Part shown: in pieces, positions 43,855 to 54,759 of the stretch
How positions within the stretch are numbered: position 1 is the first letter of the stretch
Layout: every line of letters starts with the position of its first letter
From: Biomphalaria glabrata
Taxonomy: Eukaryota; Mollusca; Gastropoda; Planorbidae
Assembly (NCBI RefSeq): GCF_947242115.1
Contig: NC_074716.1
Span: 5,868,001 to 5,932,000, forward strand
Reading direction: 5' to 3'
DNA: 64,000 nucleotides
The notes under the pieces: model-generated
What the model was told of the DNA's origin: nothing
Database searches by the model: none
What the model saw: only the letters and a program-made list of their open reading frames with translations
Position numbers and translations under genes: made by a program

Positions 43855-43945
43855 GAGACAGAAAGAAACATTTATCAGACTAAAAAAATTATTGTATGCT
43901 TTACATATAGCATAAACTATGCCTAAGGAGATGAAATGACTTGGA
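43820..43945. repeat. (GA)n microsatellite and spacer
   Basis: AGAGAGAG run at 43824-43848 followed by GACAGACAGAGAGACAG, then plain AT-rich sequence. Confidence 0.8.
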
Positions 43946-43946
43946 A

Positions 43947-44625
43947 TTAATAATAATAATAATAATAATAATAATCTTTATTATCCGTAAGGAAATTTGT
44001 CTTACAATTTGTGCATTACACCAAACAAAAAACATTATAACTATAAGAAACCAAAGTGTACATTCACACCAGACTCACTCATAATTTACATGTGACAAAG
44101 TTTATACCAGATTGTTCTTATTTGATGATTTGATTGCCAGGGGAACAAAAGAGTGTTTGTGTCTGTTTGTCTTTGCTATCGGTGTCTTGTATCTCTTTTG
44201 TGATGGTAAAATCACGAAATCCTGACACAAAGGGTGATTCTTTATTTCGAGGATCTTGTTAGCTTTTTTATAGATGTTTTAGTTGTTTTTTGCCAATGAT
44301 TTTGCCAGCAGCATTGAGGATTCTATTAAGTTTATTCCTATTTTTAATGCTCAGATTGCCATACCAGGCAGTGATATTGAAACTGAAAATATTGCAGATG
44401 TGAGCGTGATAAAACATAGCCAAGGCCTTTTCGCTAACATTAAACGAGGACAGTTTTCTTAGTAGTCGTAATCTATGCTGCCCTTTTTTGCTGATATAAT
44501 CAGTATTTGCAATAAAATTTAGTTTATTGTCTAGGATAGTACCAAGGTATTTAAAGGTTTGCACAAATTCAATAGTCTCTACAGAAACAATATCATAATG
44601 AAAGCACAAATTGCATGTCGCCAAA
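43947..44625 (-). mobile_element. LINE 3' half (L2/Rex1-like), minus strand
   Basis: A minus-strand frame (44268-44624) reads FVQTFKYLGTILDNKLNF, SKKGQHRLRLLRKLSSFNVS, ITAWYGNLSIKNRNKLNRIL: the thumb and C-terminal part of a CR1-group reverse transcriptase ORF. The 3' end matches 26341-26765 and finishes in an (ATT)n tail at 43950-43975. Confidence 0.88.
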
Positions 44626-44689
44626 GTGCAGAATATATATAGCCTTAGTTTATACTATATGTGAAGCATACTATTAAATCCCTTATTTT

Positions 44690-44865
44690 ATCTGAGGGTC
44701 CCCTGAGGGATAACCACTTTATCCCCGGTCACTTTGTCCCAGGTCACTTATCCCCGGTTATTTCATCCTTGGTCCTTTCATCTCCAGTCGTGTCATCACC
44801 GTTCAATTCATCCCAGTCAACCCCATCCCGGGTCATTTCATCCCGGGTCAACAGTGTTGTTTATT
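44690..44865. repeat. Degenerate ~15-bp repeat (TTTCATCCCCGGTCA)
   Basis: About eleven imperfect copies of words such as CACTTTATCCCCGGT. A matching array at 63530-63665, with the same lead-in GAAGCATACTATTAAAT, lies before the predicted CTL5 domain exon. Confidence 0.8.
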
Positions 44866-45009
44866 TCGCCACGAAAATATAGAAGTAAAGTGTAAAATTG
44901 TGTTCAGCCGAAATATTCATATTAAATTTAAAATACTGTGAAAACATGTTTATTTGATTTGTTAAAAAGTCGCGTTTTTTAAGAGAGATAGAATTAGGTT
45001 TTTATTTTA

Positions 45010-45236
45010 TTATTAGACCCCTCCGAGTGTGAGAGAGACATTAAAGATACACTTCGGTCTCCGCCACGATCTAATGAATATTTATTTCAAGTTTTGATTT
45101 TTTATTCGTGACATACATACTTACACACATACATACACACACACATACATACATACATACATAGATACGCACATACGCACACACGCAAACACGCACACAG
45201 GCGCACACGCGCACGCACACACACACACACACACAC

Positions 45237-45267
<31 letters not shown>

Positions 45268-45535
45268 TACATACGTACATACGTACATACATACGTACAT
45301 ACGTACATACATACATACATACATACATACATACATACATACATACATACATACATACATACATACATACATACATGCATGCATGCATACATCTATCTAC
45401 ATACATACACACACATACACACATACATACATATATACATGCATACATACATACATACATACATACATACATACATACATAAATACATACATACATACTC
45501 CTTACTTTCTGCTTTATATATTAGATATAAATCAT
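45010..45535. repeat. Dispersed repeat with (CATA)n / (CA)n core
   Basis: Lead-in CATTAAAGATACACTTCGGTC, then ACATACATAC, CACACACA and CAGACAGACA tracts from 45108 to 45500, then TTACTTTCTGCTTTATATATTAG. Same family at 63845-64000 and 11840-12030. Confidence 0.88.
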
Positions 45536-45666
45536 TGTTTAACTAACGGGGAAAATTAAAATTTTTAGGCAGATTTGAATTTCACTATTAAAATGTTATA
45601 GATGTTTATGACTTTTAATTAAAAACAGAATTCATATGTGTAACAATGCCAATTTTTACGTTACAG

Positions 45667-46091
45667 GTTTTCAAGAGACGGACTTAAATGTATATCCCCC
45701 ACTGGGGCTCTATGATACACTCTACTACATCTCTAAGGCTACATTTGTCAGCTACACCGAAGCCAGCAAGTGGTGCTTACAGAAATTAGGAGGCTACCCA
45801 GCAGAGATCGACACCGCGGAAGAGCTTGGGTCTATTGAGCGGTACGCGACTTCTTTTAACTTGCGCGGAATCTTCATCGCTGGCACTGATGCCAAGAAAA
45901 AAGGCAAATTTTTAAGTCAACGAACTGGAGCATTCATTCATATTTTCAATTGGGCTAATGAAGAATCCCAGAATGATAACAGAGGAAAAAATTGTCTAGA
46001 ACTAAACGGTAGTGGAGAAGGCAGGATGAATAGAACCCCATGCAACACAGCGACAATCTCCCACAATGTTCTCTGCGAGGTTGAACATTAG
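45667..46091 (+). CDS. CTL4 C-type lectin domain exon
   Basis: Acceptor TTTTTACGTTACAG before 45667; phase matches the 32409-32469 exon (61+425 nt), predicting 161 residues. Domain landmarks: C57, EIDTAEE at 67-73, IAGTD at 91-95, W116, C130, C146, C157. The sugar-binding EPN of CTL1-3 is ESQ here (120-122), and MND is MNR (141-143), so calcium-dependent mannose binding is doubtful. Only the four canonical cysteines are present. AATAAA at 46126-46131. The exon is intact, with no stops, so the protein may have another role, for example binding a different ligand. A 5' extension of the frame to an ATG at 45636 crosses the acceptor and is not used. Confidence 0.85.
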
Positions 46092-46139
46092 AATTATAGT
46101 TCCCAAAGAAGATTGCTGCAAAAAAAATAAAAAAAAACC

Positions 46140-46610
46140 ATAATATCTAAGATAATCTGTGTTTTTTTTTCGGCCTTTCTTTTATGGGGATTTTATACAA
46201 AAGTTTAATACATTTCTGGGTCTCCGCATTTTGCTGGTTGGGCCTGAGACAAAAAAAAAAAAACTCGTCTAAAAAGCTAGGTAGGGTATTGTAAGAGTGC
46301 TGTTATGGGATGTGTGTGTGTGTGTGTGTTTCTATGGTGACGGTGAGGGGACCTTAGCGATGGGTTGTGAATAATGCTACATAGATGACCTTGTCGTCAT
46401 TGGTTTTAGTTAGGACAGACGACTCCAGACTGAAAGTTTGTGTTATTAGAGTGAGTTAGATTTTGTCTAAAACTATTCTTACTTGAAGTTTAGTACATTT
46501 ATTTTATCTAGATTAGATCTAATTAAGAATAGAAAAATAATCTTCTTATTTAGTTTTAATTTAGATCTAAACCTACATCTAAATCTAAACCATATAGATC
46601 AAACAAGTGT
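46140..46610. other. 3' flank of CTL4
   Basis: (GT)n at 46312-46329. TAGATCTAAATCTAAAC-type short repeats near 46505-46590. No gene recognised. Confidence 0.4.
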
Positions 46611-46616
46611 TGTAAC

Positions 46617-46752
46617 CAGTGTTCAAAATTTACAATTGTTAATTTTACATCGGTTTTAAAATTTTTAAAACTACATACAATAGACTAAGTACGAGAAATA
46701 AAAACCCAACTATGTAAAATTAACAATCGTAAATTTTGAAACTCACTCTGGC
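46617..46752. mobile_element. Foldback MITE, ~135 bp
   Basis: The left end TTCAAAATTTACAATTGTTA and the right end TAACAATCGTAAATTTTGAA are inverted complements over ~33 bp with one or two mismatches, separated by ~60 bp. Superfamily unknown; no clear target duplication. Confidence 0.65.
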
Positions 46753-47300
46753 TTGCCGTTAAACCCAGAGATGAAAAAGATTTCGACAGACTACAGTGAG
46801 AACACATGGGCAGCTTACAGTAGACAGTTCTACATTCCTGCTGAACAAGCAACGCTGCTTAACCAATACTAATTCTGCTGTTTAGCGTTTTTTTTTTTGA
46901 CCCAACAGCTGTTTTGAAAAGAAGGGGGGAGGGAGGAATTTTTAACGCCCAAAACCGTTGGAAAGGCTCTCGTCTCATTAGGAGATGATCCACGGAGACG
47001 GCCAACAAAATGTTAACTAAATAAACCATCTTTCTAGGTCTACCTGTGTTCTATAGAGAATGTAAATAACAAAGTCAGTCAAATCAATTCTGTTGAAGAT
47101 AGTTGGACTTAGGAGCTCTCTGGAAATTCCGCAAATTCGATATCCCAGTCTTCACTAAGAAGTTACAATTTCACGGACTAATACTGTGTTATTGCATTTT
47201 GGAAAGTCTGTAAGCTTTGAAATTGTATGAATATATACATTGCAGAAAAGCAGGTGAACCTTGATAGTCCGACACTATTTAATCCGACATCTCAGTCTTT
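46753..47300. other. Unassigned spacer
   Basis: A short decayed SINE piece (ATCCCAGTCTTCACTAAGA) lies near 47140. Nothing else recognised. Confidence 0.4.
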
Positions 47301-47304
47301 TCTA

Positions 47305-48204
47305 CTTGTTACATGTGTAGGTCTTGTTACATGTGTAGGTCTTGTTACATGTGTAGGTCTTGTTACTTGTGTAGGTCTTGTTACATGTGTAGGTCTTGTT
47401 ACATGTGTAGGTCTTGTTACATGTGTAGGTCTTGTTACATGTGTAGGTCTTGTTACATGTGTAGGTCTTGTTACTTGTGTAGGTCTTGTTACATGTGTAG
47501 GTCTTGTTACATGTGTAGGTCTTGTTACTTGTGTAGGTCTTGTTACATGTGTAGGTCTTGTTACATGTGTAGGTCTTGTTACAGGTGTAGGTCTTGTTAC
47601 ATGTGTAGGTCTTGTTACATGTGTAGGTCTTGTTACATGTGTAGGTCTTGTTACATGTTTAGGTCTTGTTACATGTGTAGGTCTTGTTACATGTGTAGGT
47701 CTTGTTACATGTGTAGGTCTTGTTACATGTGTAGGTCTTGTTACATATGTAGGTCTTGTTACAGGTGTAGGTCTTGTTACATGTGTAGGTCTTGTTACAT
47801 GTGTAGGTCTTGTTACTTGTGTAGTTCTTGTTACATGTGTAGGTCTTGTTACATGTGTAGGTCTTGTTACATGTGTAGGTCTTGTTACATGTGTAGGTCT
47901 TGTTACTTGTGTAGGTCTTGTTACATGTGTAGGTCTTGTTACATGTGTAGGTCTTGTTACATGTGTAGGTCTTGTTACATGTGTAGGTCTTGTTACATGT
48001 GTAGGTCTTGTTACTTGTGTAGGTCTTGTTACATGTGTAGGTCTTGTTACTTGTGTAGGTCTTGTTACATGTGTAGGTCTTGTTACATGTGTAGTTCTTG
48101 TTACATGTGTAGGTCTTGTTACATGTGTAGTTCTTGTTACATGTGTAGGTCTTGTTACATGTGTAGGTCTTGTTACATGTGTAGGTCTTGTTACTTGTGT
48201 AGGT
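47305..48204. repeat. 18-bp minisatellite, about 50 copies
   Basis: CTTGTTACATGTGTAGGT repeated head to tail for ~900 bp with a few point variants. Because the unit is a multiple of three and has no stop in two frames, it gives 329- and 348-codon open frames (CVGLVT and MCRSCY repeats). About two copies exist at the related site 54205-54234. Confidence 0.96.
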
Positions 48205-48249
48205 CTAGTTACTTGATAGTTAATTATATCGATGTCTTTGCGAACGCCA

Positions 48250-48670
48250 ATATGGACAGTACAGATTTACTTCTTAATGTCCGACAGTTACGCTGGGCAG
48301 GGCATGTATCCCGTATGGGGGACGAACGTATGCCGAAGGCAGCCTTTTTGGTGAGTTAAGAGGTGGTCGAAGTAATAGAGGTGCCCCAAGTAAGCGCTTC
48401 AAAGACTAGCTTAGCAAATATAGAATAGAGCATCTGGTTGCACGCAACCTAAGAACGGGTCAGCTGAAGGTCACTTACGAAGGCTGCAGCATACACATTT
48501 AAGACCAAAAGAAAATTCGCTGCCGAGGACAAACGCAGACGCCGATAAGAAAATCTCAATCGACTACTTGCGGACAATGGTTATGCTTGCCTTGCTTTGG
48601 CAAAATATGTAGGTTACAGCTAGGGCTGCTCATTCCTCACTTATCTTCGAGCTCAAAGACAAGCCTTATT
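48250..48670 (+). mobile_element. RTE-type LINE 3' end
   Basis: VRQLRWAGHVSRMGDERMPK, FGELRGGRSNRGAPSKRF, then decayed codons for the Cys/His end (CLGKI.RLQLGLL). RAGHV.RM...R.PK..FGEL is the usual end of RTE-like ORFs. Ends in (TTA)n at 48665-48678. Confidence 0.85.
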
Positions 48671-48678
48671 ATTATTAA

Positions 48679-48929
48679 CTGTTTTTCTCCTAGTTAACGA
48701 TGCCAATGTTGATTTGACCCCCATTAATCTAACTTTTTTGGATTAATAAACTTTAATTTGTGTTGCATAAAACGAGAATGCATTCTCCTGTAATTCAATA
48801 CCAAATAAAACATTTTCTGATAAGAAACAAAAAGTTATTGACGTTTAACCCTAACAGGAAAGTGAAATACAAATGAGCAAAAGGAATAATACTATCGGAA
48901 CGAGATAAAATAATTACGGAGAAAAGGAG
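48679..48929. mobile_element. TTAA-flanked MITE
   Basis: Left edge TTAA then CTGTTTTTCTCCT; right edge AGAAAAGGAG then TTAG. Related to 57401-57630 (shared GATACCAATGTTGATTTG-like and AAATAAAACATTTTCTGATA words). Confidence 0.6.
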
Positions 48930-49240
48930 TTAGTTATATTGAATACACTCATACAAGAAACCCAGACATCTCCAGATTAATCTGTCGAAGTCAGCCATTA
49001 CAATGCACTCAGTGGACACAATTAAAAGGGACCTCAAGTAATTTTGTTTCCTAATGAAAATTTCGATCCTGACAGTGAATGAATTTTTTTAGAAGGCAGT
49101 GGGAAATCTGTTATTAGTTATAAAATGGTTTCATTTAACCCTTTAGACGCGTGTGGTACTTTAGCCTCTAAACACTAGCATAGTAAATCCATGTTTTTGT
49201 ATACTCAGTGTCCAAAAGCTCAGCACTTTAAGGGTTAATA
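48930..49240. repeat. Dispersed repeat shared with 54235-54410
   Basis: Shared words CAAGAAACCCAGACATCTCC, TAATCTGTCGAAGTCA and TTTCGATCCTGA. Family unknown. No gene. Confidence 0.55.
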
Positions 49241-49319
49241 ATTTACGCCTAGAACTAGCGCGGGTTCTATGATAGTGCGGGGACCACTGCGGTCGCATAG
49301 GTTGCAGTGACCTAAGGTC

Positions 49320-49840
49320 AGCCTTGCAAAATAGTTGCGTATGCTACGCCGTGGGTCGACTGGTATGCTGTATGATCTATATTGGAAACAGAGGCAGAAC
49401 CCTAAAAACAAGACTCCAATAACACCTGAAAGACATTCGATGTTTAGCAACTTAGCCTTTCTCTATTCATTTTAATAACACACATCATAGGGGTACCACC
49501 GATCTCCTCGTCACCGCTATACAACAATGCAATGACATAAAACACCTGTCTGCAGATAAAAAAACAAAACTTATTTACATGTCAGACATCTTCAACCTCA
49601 CGGGATCAACAACCAACACACTTCTATTTAAAAAATGAGATGGGCACTAATACTACACGCTTTTACACCAGCGTAGCTTATTTCTTTGATGCCTTGATAG
49701 AGAACAACATGGGACAGATAAGTACACTTTAGCCAATTTTGCGTTAATTATTGGTCTTTTTGTTTGTTTCTTTTGCTGTTGATGAAGGCCTCGTGGCCCT
49801 AACGTCCTTTTTCTTTTTTTGGTCCCTCAGGGTCACAAAT
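49320..49840 (+). mobile_element. Penelope-like element 3' end (GIY-YIG remnant)
   Basis: One frame reads MIYIGNRGRTLKTRLQ then HLKDIRCL, the Y-I..GRTLKTRL..H pattern of the GIY-YIG nuclease at the C-terminus of Penelope-like elements. About 370 bp later the DNA has GATGAAGGCCTCGTGGCC, a phrase often found near the 3' end of such elements. Several frame breaks; dead. Confidence 0.72.
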
Positions 49841-51135
49841 AGGCTTTGAAAGTACATAAACGGAGTTAAGAAAGTGCAGGACATATTTATACTTTTAAAA
49901 ATATTTAAAAAAAGTGAAACGACCTGAATTCAAATTAATGTCTCAAGCCTTCACAGGCTTCTCAAGCCAACGCAGTAACCATTATACTAGCAAACTTTGT
50001 CCGGACAGACAGACAGACAGTTAGAGCGAGCTGATATAAGCTTTGTAAAAAAATGACGTAACCAGAAAAACCCACTTCAATTATTAAGAACTTTAACTAA
50101 AAAAAAGCTTTAGAATAAGCAGGGAAGGTAGATAATCCATATTTCAAACTTACAAGATCGTGTTTTTGAAATAAAACAGAGACTATATGATTATCATACG
50201 AGAAAGAAATTGCCTCTTTCAAGTTTATTCAGAAACTCATAGACCTGTGTAAGTCTACTTACATGAAACATTAGGCTTTAATTTCCTCAATAATATGTTA
50301 TAAAGACACTTTACATAACGTACTGCTTGGATATAGTCAAATGCAGGCGAATACAAAGGATACATAGGCTTTTAAAACTTAAATACCTTATATTGGTGAC
50401 CCAAAAAAAAGAGGTGAGTGTTTTCGAGGTCTAAATGTTAAATAAAAGTGCCCAGTTTCCCATGGTTATGAATATAAAAAGGTCTTTAGACCAGAGGAGA
50501 ACTGGGTGTCAAAGTTGTTTCCTGGAGTTACTATAATATCCGGCCCACAAATGGATTGCCATACTGCTTAGATCTATCTATAGCTACTTGCCCTCAAAAT
50601 AATTTAAGTGTTGATAACGCATCAAAATCAAAACGCAAACAAGCGAACATTGGTTCAGTTAGGCCTAATTTAATGCATTTTTCTATATCTACATAGGCGT
50701 AGAGGCTATACGAAATATCACTTTGTAAAAATAATTGCTCACTTGAAAAAAAAGTAGTTAGTTTAAATAGACTACCTATTTAAAGATTTCTAGAAGATTT
50801 GATTTAATTAAAAGAGTGAAGCGTAACACTTGGAAAGGAAATAAAATGACAATTCTTTGCAATAATTAATGTATCAAGGATAAAAAGATTCCTCATCAAC
50901 AAACTTTATCAACATCCTTAAACATCAAACCTTGCAAGTGTTGTTTTGTCATGATGTTTTTTAGTCTATTCTTCCAACATTTCAACGTGACGAAACTCCT
51001 TTCACTAGTTATTGTCTATGTATTCTTTAGTTTTCTTCAGTTGTTCAGCACAGCTGTTCAGGGTATTGGTTATGTTGGGCTGTAGTGGTAGTAGGATATA
51101 CCTAAATTGGATTAGAGATAGGTTGTACCTAAAAG
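49841..51135. other. Unassigned spacer
   Basis: CAGACAGACAGAC near 50008 with TTTGTAAAAAA, similar to 53195-53225, may be the end of another repeat. GAGTGTTTTCGAGGTCTAAATG-like sequence at 50415-50450 matches 26980-27010, the left edge of the second copy of the segmental duplication. No supported gene. Confidence 0.4.
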
Positions 51136-51142
51136 GAGAGTA

Positions 51143-51597
51143 AATCAGCATTTTTACTGCGTCTTTTGGCAAATGATTCCAGCAATTTTATTGCGTCTTT
51201 TGGCAGATGATTTCAACAATTTTACCGCGTCTTTTGGCAGATGATTGCAGCAATTTTACTGCGTCTTTTGGCAGATGATTTCAGCAATTTTACTGCGTCT
51301 TTTGGCAGATGATTTCAACAATTTTACCGCGTCTTTTGGCAGATGATTTCAACAATTTTACTGCGTCTTTTGGCAGATGATTGCAGCAATTTACTGCGTC
51401 TTTTGGCAGATGATTTCAACAATTTTACTGCGTCTTTTGGCAGATGATTGCAGCAATTTTACTGCATCTTTTGTCAGATGATTTCAGCAATTTTACTGCG
51501 TCTTTTGGCAGATGATTTCAGCAATTTTACTGCATCTTTTGGCAGATGATTTCAAAAATTTTTATGCATCTTTTGGCAGATGATTTCAGCAATTTGT
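51143..51597. repeat. 34-bp minisatellite (second copy)
   Basis: About 13 units of TTTTACTGCGTCTTTTGGCA plus GATGATTTCAGCAA, paralogous to 27404-28050. Here GATGATTTCA variants dominate and the 361-bp duplication is missing. Confidence 0.92.
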
Positions 51598-51867
51598 TTT
51601 TTTATCTCTCAATTCTTTTTCTCCTCCACACTTTTCTAATCCCTTAATGGCGAAAATTAGTATCGGAGAAATCCTGGGATCTTGCGACGAACCTATCCAA
51701 TTTTATATTCCACATTTGATTACACACGCTTATTGTTATTCATTTTTCTTGTACCAGTGGCTCTAAAAATTTCTGTATACAATAATATCCCTTTTAAAAT
51801 CGGAAAATCGTTACTAATACATAGACTCAGCGTCTCCTTATAGATTCTCACACTGATTTTAAATCTA

Positions 51868-52019
51868 ATGGAACTTCTACAGGACTATACAAAATATAAA
51901 ACTTATGATGTTTGTCAAGATTGCTTAGTTAATATAGAAGATTGTTCACCTAACCCTGACCATCTGTATGGATATAGATCTAAGGGATTCTATTATTACC
52001 AGACAATATGTTCAGTAGA
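51868..52019 (+). CDS. Candidate small cysteine-bearing exon (unrecognised)
   Basis: ATG followed by 50 open codons (MELLQDYTKYKTYDVCQDCL.. with four cysteines, ending YYYQTICSV) and directly by a perfect donor GTAAGT at 52020. Downstream at about 52133-52245 a frame PGFCPDEYIAVRPCYRDMDG, then KLISIETK, recalls the start of a C-type lectin domain but stops soon after. The counterpart at 29192 is interrupted. Could be the relic of another lectin-type gene, or chance. Confidence 0.28.
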
Positions 52020-52029
52020 GTAAGTGTCT

Positions 52030-52595
52030 ACAGTTCTTTCATGAAAGGTTATAGAATGTCAATCACATTTAGAGCACTTATTGTCATTGGCCCATTGGGC
52101 AGATCCACCGGCTTATTTGGGTACCGGTCCACCGGGCTTTTGCCCAGATGAATATATAGCCGTTCGCCCCTGTTACAGAGATATGGATGGAGATCAAGCA
52201 AAATTAATAAGCATTGAGACAAAATACAATCTTGCTAAAAATAAATAGAGCTGTTTTCTCAGAGTTAAGAATGACTAAGCCAGCAGACGTTAATAGGGAA
52301 TTCAGAAAATTCAGAAAATTAAATTATTCAATCAAACAGCTGCTCTCGTGTTTTGTGTAAGAGTTGAAATCATGGTGGGTGGATGTTTGATTCCAAAATT
52401 AATGCAAAAAAAATGTAATTTCTTAAAAGATAAACGTTTCAACTGGATATTAAGCTCCCCCGATATACGCCAATCTACATATCGGCTCCAGATAATTGCT
52501 ATTTTGTTTCTTTGTTTTGTCTGTAGCTCATTATGCACACCTGTCCATCTGTCGCGTTAAGATTTTTAACAAAAATTCAATCAGATTTAAAATAA
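52030..52595. other. Spacer, homologous to 29250-30130
   Basis: Includes the lectin-like codons noted for the candidate exon and CGCCAATCTACATATCGGCT, shared with 29990-30010. No complete gene. Confidence 0.4.
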
Positions 52596-52599
52596 AAAT

Positions 52600-52800
52600 A
52601 TCTTGCTTGGTCTCCGAATAGAGAAAGTCGATTTGGGAATCCGGCGAAGACTGGGATTTAAAATTTCGCTTTAGCCAACCCAGAGTCCAGCCCGATCTAA
52701 TCGGTATAAAGAAAAAAAAATTGAAATAATATAAAAAGAAACATAAAGGTCAGCGATGGGGTACAGAAAGAGATGACTTTTACATTATCTGCCCCAAGAG
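52600..52800 (+). mobile_element. Degraded SINE, family 1
   Basis: GGCGAAGACTGGGATTTAAA, CCCAGAGTCCAGCCCGATCT and TTACATTATCTGCCCC keep the order of the family 1 SINE with large losses. Confidence 0.6.
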
Positions 52801-53335
52801 TAATTTAAAGTTTTAGGGAATTTTTGTAAACAAAGCTTATCGCCAGGGAAGAACCGCAAACTACTGTCTTATATATCAAATGGCAGGGTTTAGCTCCCTT
52901 TTCTGCTTACTTAAATGAAATTTATTAATTATGCAAAATGTCTACTTGATCCCAGATTGGGAAATGGGAGAAAAAACTTAATAAGGAGAGAAATTTCATA
53001 TGTACAGCCTGAATTAGTAGCATTTCTTTCCCTTCGTCGATACCAAACAAAATAATAAATTAATTTAATTATTGGTTAGTTTTTTGATGGATCCATGTTT
53101 TGTTAGATACATTTAATAACCGTGTAAAGTTTCAATTTGATACGAGATGGGTGTTAAAAATAACATGTACAACAAAATGTACCAGACTGACAGACAGAAT
53201 GACTTGAAATAAGTTTTGTAAAAACTAGAAGAGCTTGTGTAAACTACAGTGAGTCCCAAACTACTTCGCGATTCAGTTTCTTCGGCTTCGCATGTTGGAG
53301 TTTTTATAAAAAGAAATGAGAAAACATTATTTGCG
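52801..53335. other. Unassigned spacer
   Basis: AT-rich, no gene. GACTGACAGACAGA near 53184 with TTTTGTAAAAAC resembles the 50010 tract. Confidence 0.35.
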
Positions 53336-53354
53336 AAATTAGTCTTTTTTTTGA

Positions 53355-53640
53355 CAAGAGAGACAGACAGAGAGAAAAAGAGAGGGACAGAGAGTGTTAG
53401 AGAGCAAAAGAGTGTGAAAGAAAGTGAGAGCCACACAGAGAAAGAGAGAGACAGAGAGAGAAAGAGAGATAAAAACACAAAGATACAGAGAGGAAGAAAG
53501 AGAGAGACAGAGAATGGTAGAGAGAGAAAGAGATAGAGAGAGAGAGAAAGAGAGAGACAGAGAGAGAAAGAGAGACACACACAGAGATGAAGAGACAGAG
53601 AAAGAGAGAGACACAGCCAGAGAGACAGTGTGGAGAGAAA
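53355..53640. repeat. GA-rich low-complexity tract
   Basis: GAGAGAGAAAGAGAGACAGAG-type degenerate purine tract of about 285 bp. The overlapping serine/leucine-rich and glutamate/arginine-rich frames are compositional. Confidence 0.92.
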
Positions 53641-54195
53641 GATAATAAAATATAGCAAGCGAACGGAGCTTGACTTTGGGAGTTCATTTCAACATTAATA
53701 ATAATAGTAGGAGTAATAATGCTTGGACAAACTTATTTTTGACTGACAAGACGGTGGATTGAAATCGCCCAGATTTACTGTCGATTGAAAAAAAATGGAA
53801 TATACCGCAATAGTCATTTTCATCGCAAAAAGTGCTATCCCACAACGTTCAAAAAAGTATATAAAAGTGAATAAAAAAAGATGTGTATGAAAAGCTAGAA
53901 TTAGAGAATTTAGAGATTTAGCGACTTAACTTATGTCAACAATACAGAGGTGTTGACTTCCGCAGACCTGCCACATCATCAGGAAATGTCTCATTTGAGA
54001 CGCTTAGTATTTTGTATAGAGTCGCACCACAGTCGACGGACTTTGAACGCGACATTTAGAGACGTCACAACTTTGTAAATAGATTTAGTTGTTGTTATGA
54101 TTTGAGAGTCATAACGTGATATTACTGACAAAGTCTCGACTGTGGATTTTCAATATTAGACGTCGTCTGTATTTGTATAACGGTTTGGACTTGGT
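53641..54195. other. Unassigned spacer
   Basis: AT-rich with A-runs. No supported feature. Confidence 0.35.
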
Positions 54196-54199
54196 CATT

Positions 54200-54420
54200 T
54201 CTATTTGTTACATGTGTAGGTCTTGTTACTTGTTAGTTACGTACATCGAATACACCCGTACAAGAAACCCTGACATCTCCAGAATAATCTGTCGAAGTCA
54301 TATTACTATCAACAACTAAAAGGGCAAGGTCTATCACTCTCTGTGGACACGGTTAAAGGGACTTCAATTAATTTTATTTCCTAATAAGAATTTTCGATCC
54401 TGAAATGAAAAATTTTAATT
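54200..54420. repeat. Unexpanded counterpart of the 18-bp array and its flank
   Basis: TGTTACATGTGTAGGTCTTG followed by TTACTTGTTAG holds about two 18-bp units. The following 180 bp match 48935-49080. Confidence 0.7.
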
Positions 54421-54755
54421 ATAATACTAACATTCTTGCAAACTTCTCAGATTGCTGTATTTATGTGGTAGATCTGGATTATGTTGCACGCCTGCTATCA
54501 GAGAGTAACTACGGTTTCTTACCAAGTAAAACTGTTCTTGACGGATACAGCAAACAGTATTGTCAATAGTCACCGTCGCCGATTAAATAGTCAAAGCGAG
54601 AGACAGGGGGTTTGTGGGGTTTCGGACCCCCCCACCCGTGAGATGAAATCCCCCTTCACCCCCCTCTCCAGGATGGTGTGTGGAGGAATTTAGCGACTGA
54701 TTTTTTGCTTTGATTTTGTCTATTTTAGGTGAGATTTTTATATTTTACCATCACT
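54421..54755. other. Unassigned spacer
   Basis: Short C-runs near 54628 and 54660. No feature recognised. Confidence 0.35.
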
Positions 54756-54759
54756 TGCC

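Noticed and set aside
45071-45496. Open frames rich in MYVCMYVC on the minus strand
   Set aside because: Translation of (CATA)n and (CA)n microsatellites.
47227-48359. 329- and 348-codon open frames on the plus strand
   Set aside because: Produced by an 18-bp repeat lacking stops in two frames; the related locus at 54205 has no such frame. Kept only as a low-interest note.
53113-53687. Serine/leucine-rich frames up to 181 codons
   Set aside because: Translation of a degenerate GA/CT tract; several frames are open together, as expected from composition.
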